A stretch of 64,000 nucleotides of DNA from Curtobacterium pusillum (GTDB lineage: Bacteria; Actinomycetota; Actinomycetes; Actinomycetales; Microbacteriaceae). The DNA is taken from NCBI RefSeq assembly GCF_007673235.1, contig NZ_VDZH01000004.1, positions 1-64,000 on the forward strand. The letters run 5' to 3'. Below the pieces are notes generated by a model. It was given only the letters and a program-made list of their open reading frames with translations. It was not told where the DNA came from and searched no databases. Shown piece after piece: positions 8,948-17,365 of the stretch. Both the position numbers and the translations under genes were made by a program. Position 1 is the first letter of the stretch; the number at the start of each line of letters is the position of its first letter.

Positions 8948-9696
8948 GCGACGCACCCACCGCACCCCGCGAGGTGCTCGGCATCTCCGGCGTCGGCAAG
9001 AACTTCGGTGCCGTCCGTGCCCTCCGCGACATCGACCTCAGCGTGCAGGCCGGCGAGATCGTCGCCCTGCTCGGCGACAACGGTGCCGGCAAGTCGACCC
9101 TGATGAACATCATCTGCGGGTCGAACACCCCCGACGAGGGCGAGATCCGCGTCAGCGGGCAGCCGATGTCCGGCCTCGCCGACGCGAAGCGCCTCGGCGT
9201 CGGCGTCGTCTACCAGGACCTGGCACTGGCACCGCACCTGTCCCTGACCGAGAACCTGTTCCTCGGCAACGAGCTCCGTCGCGGCCCCTGGCTCGACCGG
9301 AAGCGCATGCACGCCGAGGCCCGCGCCGCGATCGAGAAGCTCGGCATCTCGACGCTCCGCGACGTCCGGCTGCCGGTCGGGTCGCTGTCCGGCGGCCAGC
9401 GTCAGGTGCTCGCCGTCGCCCGCGCCATGAAGTGGGCGTCGGACCTGATCCTGCTCGACGAGCCGACGGCCGCCCTCGGCCCGAAGCAGGTCGGCATCGT
9501 GCTCGACTCGATCCGCATCGCCGCCGACCACGGCCTCGGCGTGATCCTCGTGTCGCACGACATCCCCAACGTCCTGAAGCTGGCCGACCGCATCGTGATC
9601 CTCCGCCACGGCACGATCATCGCGGACATGCGCCCAGCCGGACTCTCCGTGGCCGACGTGATGACCGTGATGGTCGGAGACGAGGAAGCAGCATGA
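8944..9696 (+). CDS. CUT2-type ABC importer ATP-binding subunit (single domain)
   Basis: Energizes uptake with the following permease and binding protein. Walker A GDNGAGKS, signature LSGGQ, Walker B LILLDEP and the switch SHDIPN are all present. At 250 residues it is a single-domain FrcA-like ATPase rather than the duplicated 500-residue RbsA form. The start ATG overlaps the previous stop (ATGA) and its own stop overlaps the permease start. Confidence 0.9.
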   Translation: MSDAPTAPREVLGISGVGKNFGAVRALRDIDLSVQAGEIVALLGDNGAGKSTLMNIICGSNTPDEGEIRVSGQPMSGLADAKRLGVGVVYQDLALAPHLSLTENLFLGNELRRGPWLDRKRMHAEARAAIEKLGISTLRDVRLPVGSLSGGQRQVLAVARAMKWASDLILLDEPTAALGPKQVGIVLDSIRIAADHGLGVILVSHDIPNVLKLADRIVILRHGTIIADMRPAGLSVADVMTVMVGDEEAA

Positions 9697-10724
9697 CCGC
9701 AGCAGCACCCAACGCCAGCACCTCCATGGGGTCGGCGCCCGCCCTGAAGCACGGCGTCGCCCGCGTGTTCGGGAACCGTGCCGTGCAGATCATCGCCGTC
9801 GAGGTCGTCCTCATCGCGGTGTTCCAGACGCTCTCGCCCAGCGGTGCGTTCCTCAGCGAGGCGAACCTCCGCGGCATCCTGCTGACGGCGTCGCAGGTGC
9901 TCCTGCTCGCGGCCGGTCAGGCGGTGCTCATGTCCGCCGGGCAGATCGACATCTCGCAGGGTGCCGTGCTGATCCTGTCGTCGGTCGTGTCCGGGCAGGT
10001 GATGATCGCGATGGGCACGTCCTCCCCCGTCGGCGTGGTGATCCTCGTCGGACTGGTCGTCGCGATCGGCACCGGCGCGGTGCTCGGCGCGGTGAACGCC
10101 CTGTTCGTCGGGGTCGTCGGGATCAACTCGCTCGTCACCACCCTCGGCATGCTGTCGCTCGCCACCGGCATCGCGCAGGTCGCCACGAAGGGCGTGAACC
10201 TGGTCGGGATCCCCGCGGAGCTGGCCGCCGGGTTCGGATCGGCCACGGTCGGCGCCTTCCCGGTCCCGACCATCGTCGGGCTCGTGATCCTCGCCGTGAT
10301 CTGGGCGCTCTACCGGTACACCGCCTGGGGCACCCACACGCTGGCGATGGGCTCGAACTTCCTGGCCGCCCGTCGCGTCGGCATCAAGACCCTGGTCAAC
10401 ACGATCGGCATCTTCGTCCTGTCGGCCGGGCTCGCCGGACTCGCCGGGTTCATCGACCTGGCGCGCTACTCGACCACGAACATCTCCGGGCACACGAACG
10501 ACTCGATGGCCGCGATCGCCGCCGCCCTGATCGGCGGGACCGCACTGACCGGCGGTCGGATCAACTTCCTCGGCGTGATCGTCGGCGCGTTCCTGGCGAT
10601 CATCCTGCAGTCCGGGCTCGTGATCATCAACCTGTCGCCCTTCTACCAGACCATCGCGATCGGAGCCATGCTCCTGGTCGCCGTCAGCTTGGACCGCAGC
10701 AGCCGCAACCGGCGCACGACCTAG
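9693..10724 (+). CDS. CUT2-type ABC importer permease (RbsC family)
   Basis: Inner-membrane permease with roughly 9-10 hydrophobic segments. It carries the family segments SAGQIDISQGAVL and GGTALTGGRINFLGVIVGAF, which match the RbsC/FrcB signature. Length is 343, normal for the family. CUT2 permeases usually carry sugars, but relatives import other polar solutes. The surrounding amidases and kinase suggest a non-sugar or amino-sugar-like ligand. It is translationally coupled to the ATPase. Confidence 0.9.
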   Translation: MTAAAPNASTSMGSAPALKHGVARVFGNRAVQIIAVEVVLIAVFQTLSPSGAFLSEANLRGILLTASQVLLLAAGQAVLMSAGQIDISQGAVLILSSVVSGQVMIAMGTSSPVGVVILVGLVVAIGTGAVLGAVNALFVGVVGINSLVTTLGMLSLATGIAQVATKGVNLVGIPAELAAGFGSATVGAFPVPTIVGLVILAVIWALYRYTAWGTHTLAMGSNFLAARRVGIKTLVNTIGIFVLSAGLAGLAGFIDLARYSTTNISGHTNDSMAAIAAALIGGTALTGGRINFLGVIVGAFLAIILQSGLVIINLSPFYQTIAIGAMLLVAVSLDRSSRNRRTT

Positions 10725-10868
10725 CGGTCGCTCCGATCCGGCCGGGAGGCACGGCGCACCCTGCGTCGAGCCGCCCGGGTCCAGGAACCCACCGTTCCAC
10801 CCCCGCCCCACCCCAACCCGCTCCACGGCACCACCTCCTGTCCACCCCCTCCCTGCTAGGAGACCCCC
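10725..10868 (+). other. Intergenic leader of the binding-protein gene
   Basis: This 144-base C-rich spacer holds an imperfect hairpin (CCGGGAGGC near 10742 against GCCGCCCGG near 10771) and ends in AGGAG (10858-10862) six bases before GTG 10869. It could set a higher expression level for the binding protein than for the permease. Confidence 0.3.
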
Positions 10869-11885
10869 GTGTTCCGTTCCAAGACCACCTCCGTCCTCGC
10901 CGCCGCGTCGGCGCTCGGCATCGCCGTCGTCCTCGCCGGCTGCTCCACCGGCTCGAGCGCCGCCTCCGGCGACTCGTCCTCGGCGAAGAAGACCATCGCG
11001 ATGGTCACCCCGGAGTCCACCGGCGAGTTCTACGGCACCATGTACTGCGGTGCGAAGGCCGCCGCCGAGAAGGAGGGCGTGACCCTCAAGATCCAGGGCA
11101 CCCCCGAGACCACCACCGACGCCGAGATGCAGGTCCTGCAGTCGGTGCTCGCGACGAACCCCGACGGCCTGCTGCTGACCGTGTGGGACAACACCGCGTT
11201 CAACTCGACCCTGAAGTCGTACACCGACTCCGGCAAGCCGCTCGTCATGCCCGACTCGTTCCTGTCCAACAAGGACTACGTGCAGTCGATCCGCACCGAC
11301 AACTATCAGTCGTCGTACGACGCGGCGGTCCAGGCGATCAAGGACTTCAAGCTCACCACCGGCAAGGTCGTCATCGTCACGGACTCCCCCGGCAACCAGG
11401 TGCAGTCCGACCGCGCCAAGGGCTTCAAGGACGCCATCGAGAAGGAGAGCAAGCTCACCGCGCTCGACATCCAGTACGTCGGCGGCGACTCGGCGAAAGC
11501 ATCGCAGACCGTCTCGTCGCAGCTGTCGGCGAACTCCGACGTCAAGCTCGTCTTCTCGACGAACATCGGCGCCGGCACCGGTGCGGCGAACGCCATCTCG
11601 GCCTCGGGCGACGACGACATCGTGCACGTCGGCTACGACACCGCGTCGAACCAGGTCGCCTCGCTCAAGAAGGGCGAGTACGACGCCCTCGTCGCGCAGG
11701 ACCCGTACACCGAGGGCTACGACGCCACCGAGCTCATGGCGAAGCTGGTCAAGGGCGACACGAAGGCCTCCGACGTGAAGGAGCAGACGGTGTACTCGCC
11801 GTGGAAGCTCGTCACGAAGGACAACGTCGACGACGCCGACGTCGCGAAGTACCTCTACACCTCGGACTGCTCGAAGCTCGGCTGA
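10869..11885 (+). CDS. Substrate-binding lipoprotein of the CUT2 ABC importer
   Basis: RbsB-like solute-binding protein of 338 residues. It has a lipoprotein signal peptide: KTTSVL, a hydrophobic core, then lipobox LAGC at Cys24. The mature part starts with a Ser/Gly-rich tether and IAMVTPESTGEFYGTM. That is followed by the two-lobe periplasmic-binding-protein-1 fold with GDSAKASQTVSSQL and HVGYDTASN hinge regions. It would be anchored outside the membrane and deliver ligand to the permease. Strong ribosome site AGGAG before GTG. A strong hairpin follows the stop codon, probably lowering read-through into the amidase genes. Confidence 0.92.
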   Translation: MFRSKTTSVLAAASALGIAVVLAGCSTGSSAASGDSSSAKKTIAMVTPESTGEFYGTMYCGAKAAAEKEGVTLKIQGTPETTTDAEMQVLQSVLATNPDGLLLTVWDNTAFNSTLKSYTDSGKPLVMPDSFLSNKDYVQSIRTDNYQSSYDAAVQAIKDFKLTTGKVVIVTDSPGNQVQSDRAKGFKDAIEKESKLTALDIQYVGGDSAKASQTVSSQLSANSDVKLVFSTNIGAGTGAANAISASGDDDIVHVGYDTASNQVASLKKGEYDALVAQDPYTEGYDATELMAKLVKGDTKASDVKEQTVYSPWKLVTKDNVDDADVAKYLYTSDCSKLG

Positions 11886-11898
11886 CCCGTCCCACCCC

Positions 11899-11930
11899 GG
11901 GTGCGGAGCGGGTCCGCCCGCTCCGCACCC
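11899..11930 (+). terminator. 14-bp perfect hairpin inside the operon
   Basis: GGGTGCGGAGCGGG (11899-11912) pairs with CCCGCTCCGCACCC (11917-11930) over the loop TCCG, then CTCCCCTTCTTCCCCC. It lies 14 bases after the binding-protein stop and ahead of the amidase genes. It would act as a terminator or attenuator and 3'-stabilizer for the transport mRNA. Confidence 0.75.
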
Positions 11931-11965
11931 TCCCCTTCTTCCCCCACGGCACCTGGAGGCCCGCG

Positions 11966-14044
11966 ATGCTGGACAGCGACATCGCCACCCTGCGCGAACG
12001 GCTCGAGCGTGGCGACACCACGGCGCTCGCCCTCGCGCAGCACGCGCTCCGACGGGTGGCCCGGCTGGACCGTGACGGCCCCCGCCTCGGCGCGGTCCCG
12101 GTGCTCGACCCGCGGCTGCTCGAGCGCGCGGCGGCGAGCGATGCCGAACGGGCCGCAGCCGCGGCCGGGGCCTCGGCGCCGCTCGGGCCGCTGCACGGGA
12201 TCCCCTTCACCGTCAAGGACAGCTTCGCCGTCGCCGGTCTGACCGCCGCCGCCGGGTCCCCCGCGTTCGCGAACACCGTCGCCCGCACCGACGCCGTCGT
12301 CGTCGAGCGCCTGCTCGCCGCCGGCGCCCTGCTCGTCGGCAAGACGAACATGCCACCGATGGCGATCGGCGGCGGCCAGGCCGGACTCTACGGCCGCACC
12401 CGCAGCCCGTACTCCCCCGAGTGGCTCGCGGCCGCGTGGCACTCCGGGTCGTCGATCGGCAGCGGTGTCGCCGTCGCCGCGGGGTTCTGCGCGTTCGGCC
12501 TCGGCGAGGAGACCGTGTCCTCCGGGCGGTCCCCCGCGTCGAACAACGCACTGGTGGCGTACACGCCGTCGTGGGGCGTGGTGCCGAGTGCCGGCAACTG
12601 GCCGCTGCACCCGTACCGCGACGTGGTCGTGCCGCACACCCGCACCGTCGCCGACCTGCGCGAGGTGCTCGCGGTGATCGCGGGGCCCGACGACCGGGAC
12701 GTCTGGCGGCAGCAGGACACGGTGGACGTGTCGGCGGCCGACACCGTCGCCGCACGGTTCCGCACCCGCACGCCCGGCGCCGATCCGACACCCCTCGACG
12801 GACTGGTCGTCGGCGTCCCGACGCTGTACGTCCCGGCACCCGGGGTCAGGGCCACCGACGACGTCCCGTCCCCGATCCCGCTCCGGCCGAGCATCCGCGC
12901 ACGCTGGGACGCCCTGGAGCGCGAACTCACCGCTGCCGGAGCCCGGGTCGTCCGCGTCCGGTTCCCGCTCGTCGAGGCGTACGAGGGCCGTGGCACCGCC
13001 CCCTCGCTCGAGGACAGCGGCCACCTCGATGCCGGCTGGACCGCGTTCGAACTGCGCGAACTCGTGACGTGGTCCTGGCAGCGGTTCCTCGACGACCACG
13101 CCGTCGAACCCGTCACGCTCTCCGCCCTCGCCCCCGGCGCGATCCGCCCGGACCCGCCGTACGCCGTCGACGCGGTCGAGAACGGCCGGCTCCACCCCGG
13201 TCGCGACGTCTTCGACTTCGCGGCGATCACCCGCGACGCACCCCTGCCCGACGACGCGGTCCGCGCGGTCGTCGGGCCCGCGGTCGCCGGACTCGACCGC
13301 GCCCGCCGCGAGCTCTTCGAGGCGTGGCTCCGACAGGAGGGCATCGACGTCCTCGCCTTCCCCGCGAACTCCGACGTCGGCCCGTACGACGCCGACGTCG
13401 ACCCCGTGGCCGCCCGTGCGGCCTGGGCGGACGGTGCCGTCTTCTCGACGACGAACCACGTACTCCGCCGCGTCGGCATCCCGAGCGTCACGATCCCGAT
13501 GGGCACGATGGCCGACACCGGCATGCCGGTCGGCGCGACCATCTGCGGCCCGGCCTGGTCGGACACGCACCTGGTCGACATGGCGGACGCCCTGGAGGCA
13601 CGGCTCGCCCCGCGCACGCGCCCGCCGCTCCCACAGGTGGTCGCCCTCGGCGCGGTGCGCTCCCCCGGTGCGGCCCCGTCCGCCGGCCGCCGGCCCGGCG
13701 ACCGCACGCACGGCAGCGCCGTCCTCGACGGGGTCGCGACGATCGCCGACGACGGGGGCGTGCTCGTCGAACTGCACGCCACGATCACCGACGAGGATGC
13801 CGCGGCGACCGCCTGGGTGGAGGTCGGGTCCCAGTCGGTGACCGTCCCGACCTCCGGCACCACCGCCGTGCGCTTCCACCTCGGCCCGGACACCCGACGC
13901 GTGCACCGGAGCACCCGTGTCCTCGCCCTGCTCACCGTCGTCGGACAGGACGGCCTCGTCGTCGCCGCCGACGTCCTCGACCTCCCCTTCCACCGCCCGG
14001 CCCCCGGACTCCGTCCCACCGAACCGATCAGGAGCACTCCGTGA
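11966..14044 (+). CDS. Amidase-signature hydrolase with C-terminal extension
   Basis: Ser-cisSer-Lys amidohydrolase of 692 residues. The catalytic lysine is in FTVKDSFAV. The serine loop is a variant, SGSSIGSGVAVAAG, followed by LGEETVSSGRSPASNN in place of the common GGSSGGS and GTDTGGS. This variant occurs in a distinct amidase branch. Residues from about 575 to 692 form an extra beta-rich tail (LVELHATITDEDAAATAW and onward) not found in simple amidases. ATG 11966 follows TGGAGG. It overlaps the second amidase gene (GTGA), so the two are translated together and may act on related substrates. Confidence 0.85.
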   Translation: MLDSDIATLRERLERGDTTALALAQHALRRVARLDRDGPRLGAVPVLDPRLLERAAASDAERAAAAAGASAPLGPLHGIPFTVKDSFAVAGLTAAAGSPAFANTVARTDAVVVERLLAAGALLVGKTNMPPMAIGGGQAGLYGRTRSPYSPEWLAAAWHSGSSIGSGVAVAAGFCAFGLGEETVSSGRSPASNNALVAYTPSWGVVPSAGNWPLHPYRDVVVPHTRTVADLREVLAVIAGPDDRDVWRQQDTVDVSAADTVAARFRTRTPGADPTPLDGLVVGVPTLYVPAPGVRATDDVPSPIPLRPSIRARWDALERELTAAGARVVRVRFPLVEAYEGRGTAPSLEDSGHLDAGWTAFELRELVTWSWQRFLDDHAVEPVTLSALAPGAIRPDPPYAVDAVENGRLHPGRDVFDFAAITRDAPLPDDAVRAVVGPAVAGLDRARRELFEAWLRQEGIDVLAFPANSDVGPYDADVDPVAARAAWADGAVFSTTNHVLRRVGIPSVTIPMGTMADTGMPVGATICGPAWSDTHLVDMADALEARLAPRTRPPLPQVVALGAVRSPGAAPSAGRRPGDRTHGSAVLDGVATIADDGGVLVELHATITDEDAAATAWVEVGSQSVTVPTSGTTAVRFHLGPDTRRVHRSTRVLALLTVVGQDGLVVAADVLDLPFHRPAPGLRPTEPIRSTP

Positions 14045-15486
14045 CGACCATCCCCGCCACCGAACCGACCGCCACCGCCACCCCGCTGCACTGGCGGACC
14101 GCGACGGACCTCCGCGACCAGATCGCCGACGGCTCGCTGACCGCGGTCGAGGTGATGACGGCGTTCTACGACCGCATCGAGGCGACGAACGACGCCGTGA
14201 ACGTGATCGTCTACCGGCTGCCGCGCGACGAGGCACTCGCCCTGGCCGCCGAGGCCGATGCGCACCGTGCCTCGGGTGCGGCGCTCGGGTCGCTGCACGG
14301 CCTGCCGATCGCGATCAAGGACCTGGTCGACGTCGCCGGGATGCCGACCTCGCGCGGGTCCCGCGCGTTCGCCGACCGCGGTCCGATGCCGACCGACGCC
14401 CCGCACGTCGCGAAGCTCCGCGCCGCCGGTGCCCTCGTCATCGGCAAGACCAACTCGCCGGAGTTCGGCGTCGGCACCGTCACCTGGAACGACGTCTTCG
14501 GCATCACCCGCAACCCCTTCGACCTGTCCCGGCACGCCGGCGGTTCGACCGGCGGCGTCGCTGCCGTCGCGGCGGGCATGCTCCCGTTCGCCGACGGGTC
14601 CGACTCCGGCGGCAGCCTCCGCTACCCGGCGTCGTTCTGCAACGCCGTCGGGCTCCGCACCACCCCGGGCCTCGTGCCCGCCGCGCAGGGAGCGACCTCG
14701 TGGGAGCCGCACTCGGTGAACGGCCCGGTGGCCCGGAACTGCCGCGACGTCGCGCTGCTGCTCACCGGGATGTCCGGCACGGACCAGCTCGCACCGCTCT
14801 CCGCCGGCCGCGCCGTGGCGACCGAGCTCGGGGACGTCACGACCACCCCGATCCGGATCGCCTGGAGCGACGACCTCGGCGGGCTGCCGATCTCCGCCGA
14901 GGTCCGGGCCGCCCACGCCGCCACCCGTGCCACGCTCGAAGCCGCCGGGGTCGAGGTCGTCGACGTCGCGATCGACACCGAGGGACTCGACGAGACCTGG
15001 CAGACCATCGAGCTGTTCGGCTGGTTCGCCCTGCTCGGCACCGACCCGATCGAGCACCCCGAGGCGTACCGCGACGACTTCGTCCGGAACGTCACCGAGG
15101 CGTCGGGCTACCCGTCCGGGCAGATCATCGCCGCACTCGACCGCCGGTACCGCGCGTACACCGAGATGGCGACGTTGCTCGAGGGCTTCGACGCCTTCGT
15201 CGTCCCCGGCGCACCGGTGGTCGCTCCGGACGCGGGCGACAAGTGGGTCACCGAGGTCGACGGCACCGAGTTCGACCGGTACTTCCTCTGGCAGCGCTTG
15301 GCCTGCCGGCTCGTCCCGTCCGCGCACCCGGTGCTCGCGATGGCCGCCGGGTTCGGCCCGGAGACCGGCCTGCCCGTCGGCATCCAGGTCGTCGGCCGCT
15401 ACGGCGCCGACGACGAGCTGCTCGCGCTGGGTGATCGCCTCGAACGCATCCTCGGCGTGTCCGACGTGCACCCCGAGCTCGGCTGA
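14041..15486 (+). CDS. Amidase-signature hydrolase
   Basis: Canonical amidase-signature enzyme of 481 residues. The catalytic lysine is in IAIKDLVDVAG, the glycine/serine loop is GGSTGGVAAVAAG, and the cis-Ser/Ser pair is in SDSGGSLRYPAS. It hydrolyses a carboxamide or related C-N bond in the cytoplasm. It starts with GTG overlapping the stop of the previous amidase. The substrate is unknown; family relatives act on aryl amides, peptide amides or acylated amino acids. Confidence 0.9.
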   Translation: MTTIPATEPTATATPLHWRTATDLRDQIADGSLTAVEVMTAFYDRIEATNDAVNVIVYRLPRDEALALAAEADAHRASGAALGSLHGLPIAIKDLVDVAGMPTSRGSRAFADRGPMPTDAPHVAKLRAAGALVIGKTNSPEFGVGTVTWNDVFGITRNPFDLSRHAGGSTGGVAAVAAGMLPFADGSDSGGSLRYPASFCNAVGLRTTPGLVPAAQGATSWEPHSVNGPVARNCRDVALLLTGMSGTDQLAPLSAGRAVATELGDVTTTPIRIAWSDDLGGLPISAEVRAAHAATRATLEAAGVEVVDVAIDTEGLDETWQTIELFGWFALLGTDPIEHPEAYRDDFVRNVTEASGYPSGQIIAALDRRYRAYTEMATLLEGFDAFVVPGAPVVAPDAGDKWVTEVDGTEFDRYFLWQRLACRLVPSAHPVLAMAAGFGPETGLPVGIQVVGRYGADDELLALGDRLERILGVSDVHPELG

Positions 15487-15528
15487 TGGCGGCCGGTACA
15501 GTGATCGGCGACGGAGGGGCGGCACGAC

Positions 15529-16323
15529 GTGGGTGACAAGCGCGACCAGCGGCTGCTGCGCATCGTCGAGATGCTCGAGGAGGGCGGGAAGGTCGAGACC
15601 GCCACGCTGAGCCACGAACTCGGCGTCACCGAGCTCACGATCCGCCGCGACATCGACCACCTCGACACCCAGGGCATCGCACGCCGGGTGTACGGCGGTG
15701 CGGTGCTCGCCGCCGGGCGGAGCTTCGAACCGCCCTTCAGCCTGCGGGTGCGCACGAACGTCGCCGAGAAGCAGGCCATGGCCCGCGCGGTCGTCGACCT
15801 GATCCCGCGCAAGGCGAACGTGGCGATGGACTTCGGCACCAAGGCGTACCACGTCGCGATGGAGATGCGCGGCCGCCACCTGCAGGCCCTCGTCGCACCG
15901 ACGAGCGTGCAGGTGATGGAGGTCCTCGGACAGGAGGAGGACATCCACCTGCTCGTCCCCGGCGGCGAGCTGAAGGCCGGCGAGCTGAGCCTGCACGGTT
16001 CCGCCACCGAGCAGTTCTTCCGCGCGCACCGCTGGGACGTCGCGGTCGTGAGCGTCGCCGGCATCAGCGCCGAGAGCGACTCGGTGACCGACTTCGACGA
16101 GACCGACGCGCGACTGAAGGCCACCATGATCGGCAGCGCGGACCACGTCATCGTGCTCTGCGAGGGCCGGCACCTCGGCCAGGTCTCCTTCGCCCCGGTC
16201 GCCACGCTCGACGGCGTCACCACCGTCGTCACCGACGCCGTCGGCCCGAACGACACCGCCGACGCGCTCGAGCAGCGGGGCATCCAGGTCATCCGTGCGC
16301 TGGAGACGCACCGTGTCGACTGA
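15529..16323 (+). CDS. DeoR-family transcriptional regulator
   Basis: Repressor-type regulator of 264 residues. The N-terminal DeoR helix-turn-helix is VETATLSHELGVTELTIRRDI, with RRVYGGAV linking to a DeoRC effector domain (about 75-245). DeoR effectors are usually phosphorylated intermediates, which fits a pathway containing a kinase. It lies inside the operon after 42 bases that contain TACAGT, a possible minor -10 element. GTG start with GGAGGGG eleven bases upstream. It probably regulates the operon through the inverted repeats at 5110-5188. Confidence 0.88.
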   Translation: MGDKRDQRLLRIVEMLEEGGKVETATLSHELGVTELTIRRDIDHLDTQGIARRVYGGAVLAAGRSFEPPFSLRVRTNVAEKQAMARAVVDLIPRKANVAMDFGTKAYHVAMEMRGRHLQALVAPTSVQVMEVLGQEEDIHLLVPGGELKAGELSLHGSATEQFFRAHRWDVAVVSVAGISAESDSVTDFDETDARLKATMIGSADHVIVLCEGRHLGQVSFAPVATLDGVTTVVTDAVGPNDTADALEQRGIQVIRALETHRVD

Positions 16324-17365
16324 CGTCGTCGACCTCACCCGCCGCCTCGTCCGCATCCCCTCGGTCTCCGGTTCACCCGGCGAGTCCGACGTGCTCGAGC
16401 TGCTGCTCGGGTCGTTCGACGACCGGTACCGGGTCCGGACGCTGCAGGGGCCGGACGGTGGACTGCGGGCGGTCGCCGTCGTGCCGGCGGTCCCGACCGG
16501 CCCGCCGATGGTGTTCACCGGCCACGTCGACGTCGTCCCGACGGGCGATCCCGACGCCTGGGCGCGGCCGCCGTTCTCCGGCGACCTGACGGACGGACGA
16601 GTCTGGGGCCGGGGCACCACCGACATGAAGGGCGGCGTCGCCGCGATCGTCGCGGCGCTCGACGCCGCGCCGGCCGGCAGCGCCGTGGCCGCACTGTTCA
16701 CCGTCGAGGAGGAGACCGGCAGTCGCGGCGCCGCCGACGCTGCGACCCTGCTCGACGGACTCGACACGGGCCTCCTGGTCGTCGCGGAACCGACCGACGG
16801 ACGCGTGGTCCGCGGCCACCGTGGCGTCACGTGGCTGCGGGTCGTCACCGACGGCGTGGCAGCGCACGGCAGTGCCCCGCACCTCGGTCGGAACGCGATC
16901 TCGGGGCTCACCCGGGTGCTCGACCGCGCCGCAGCCGAGGGCACCGGGTGGGACACGCTCAACGTCGGGACGATCGGCGGCGGGACGGCCGTCAACGTCG
17001 TGCCCGACCACGCGTGGGCCCGGGTCGACCTGCGGACGACCGACCCGCTCGCCGACCCCGCAGCGTGGTGGCGGGAGCAACCGGACCTCGCCGCGGTCGA
17101 GCCCGAACTCGCCCTGCCCGCCGTGCTGCTCGACCCGGACGACCCCGAGGTCGTCCGACTCGGGATCGAACCCGACGACCGCGTCGTCGGGTACTTCACC
17201 GACGCCGCCGTGCTGACCGGCGCGCTCGGCTGCGACCGCGTGGTGCTGCTCGGTCCGGGACAGACCGACCTGGCACACCGCCGCGACGAGTCCGTCGCGG
17301 TCGACGCCCTGCACCGCGCCGTCGCCGACTACACCGACCTGATCACCCGATGGGACCACCGATGA
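16313..17365 (+). CDS. M20-family deacylase (ArgE/DapE-like)
   Basis: Second M20 metallohydrolase of the operon, 350 residues and therefore shorter than the first. Metal ligands and catalytic motifs: TGHVDVVPTG, GRGTTDMKGG, VEEETGSRG, AEPTDG and a C-terminal LLGPGQTDLAHRRDE. It retains the dimerization lid between the halves (AHGSAPHLGRNAI). The GTG start overlaps the DeoR stop by 11 bases and the stop overlaps the next gene. It probably trims another acyl or peptide bond of the same imported compound or of its degradation product. Confidence 0.85.
   Translation: MSTDVVDLTRRLVRIPSVSGSPGESDVLELLLGSFDDRYRVRTLQGPDGGLRAVAVVPAVPTGPPMVFTGHVDVVPTGDPDAWARPPFSGDLTDGRVWGRGTTDMKGGVAAIVAALDAAPAGSAVAALFTVEEETGSRGAADAATLLDGLDTGLLVVAEPTDGRVVRGHRGVTWLRVVTDGVAAHGSAPHLGRNAISGLTRVLDRAAAEGTGWDTLNVGTIGGGTAVNVVPDHAWARVDLRTTDPLADPAAWWREQPDLAAVEPELALPAVLLDPDDPEVVRLGIEPDDRVVGYFTDAAVLTGALGCDRVVLLGPGQTDLAHRRDESVAVDALHRAVADYTDLITRWDHR

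Noticed and set aside
13588..13606. Further TGGAGGC-like matches in amidase (about 13588) and MocR (about 4819) genes
   Set aside because: They are short, lie within well-conserved coding segments and read naturally as Leu-Glu-Ala-Arg, so chance or codon bias explains them.
12388..17199. A 1603-codon open frame on the minus strand opposite the amidase genes
   Set aside because: It is antisense to several genes with clear catalytic motifs, its product is Ser/Arg/Thr-rich without domains, and GC-rich DNA routinely leaves such long antisense frames open.
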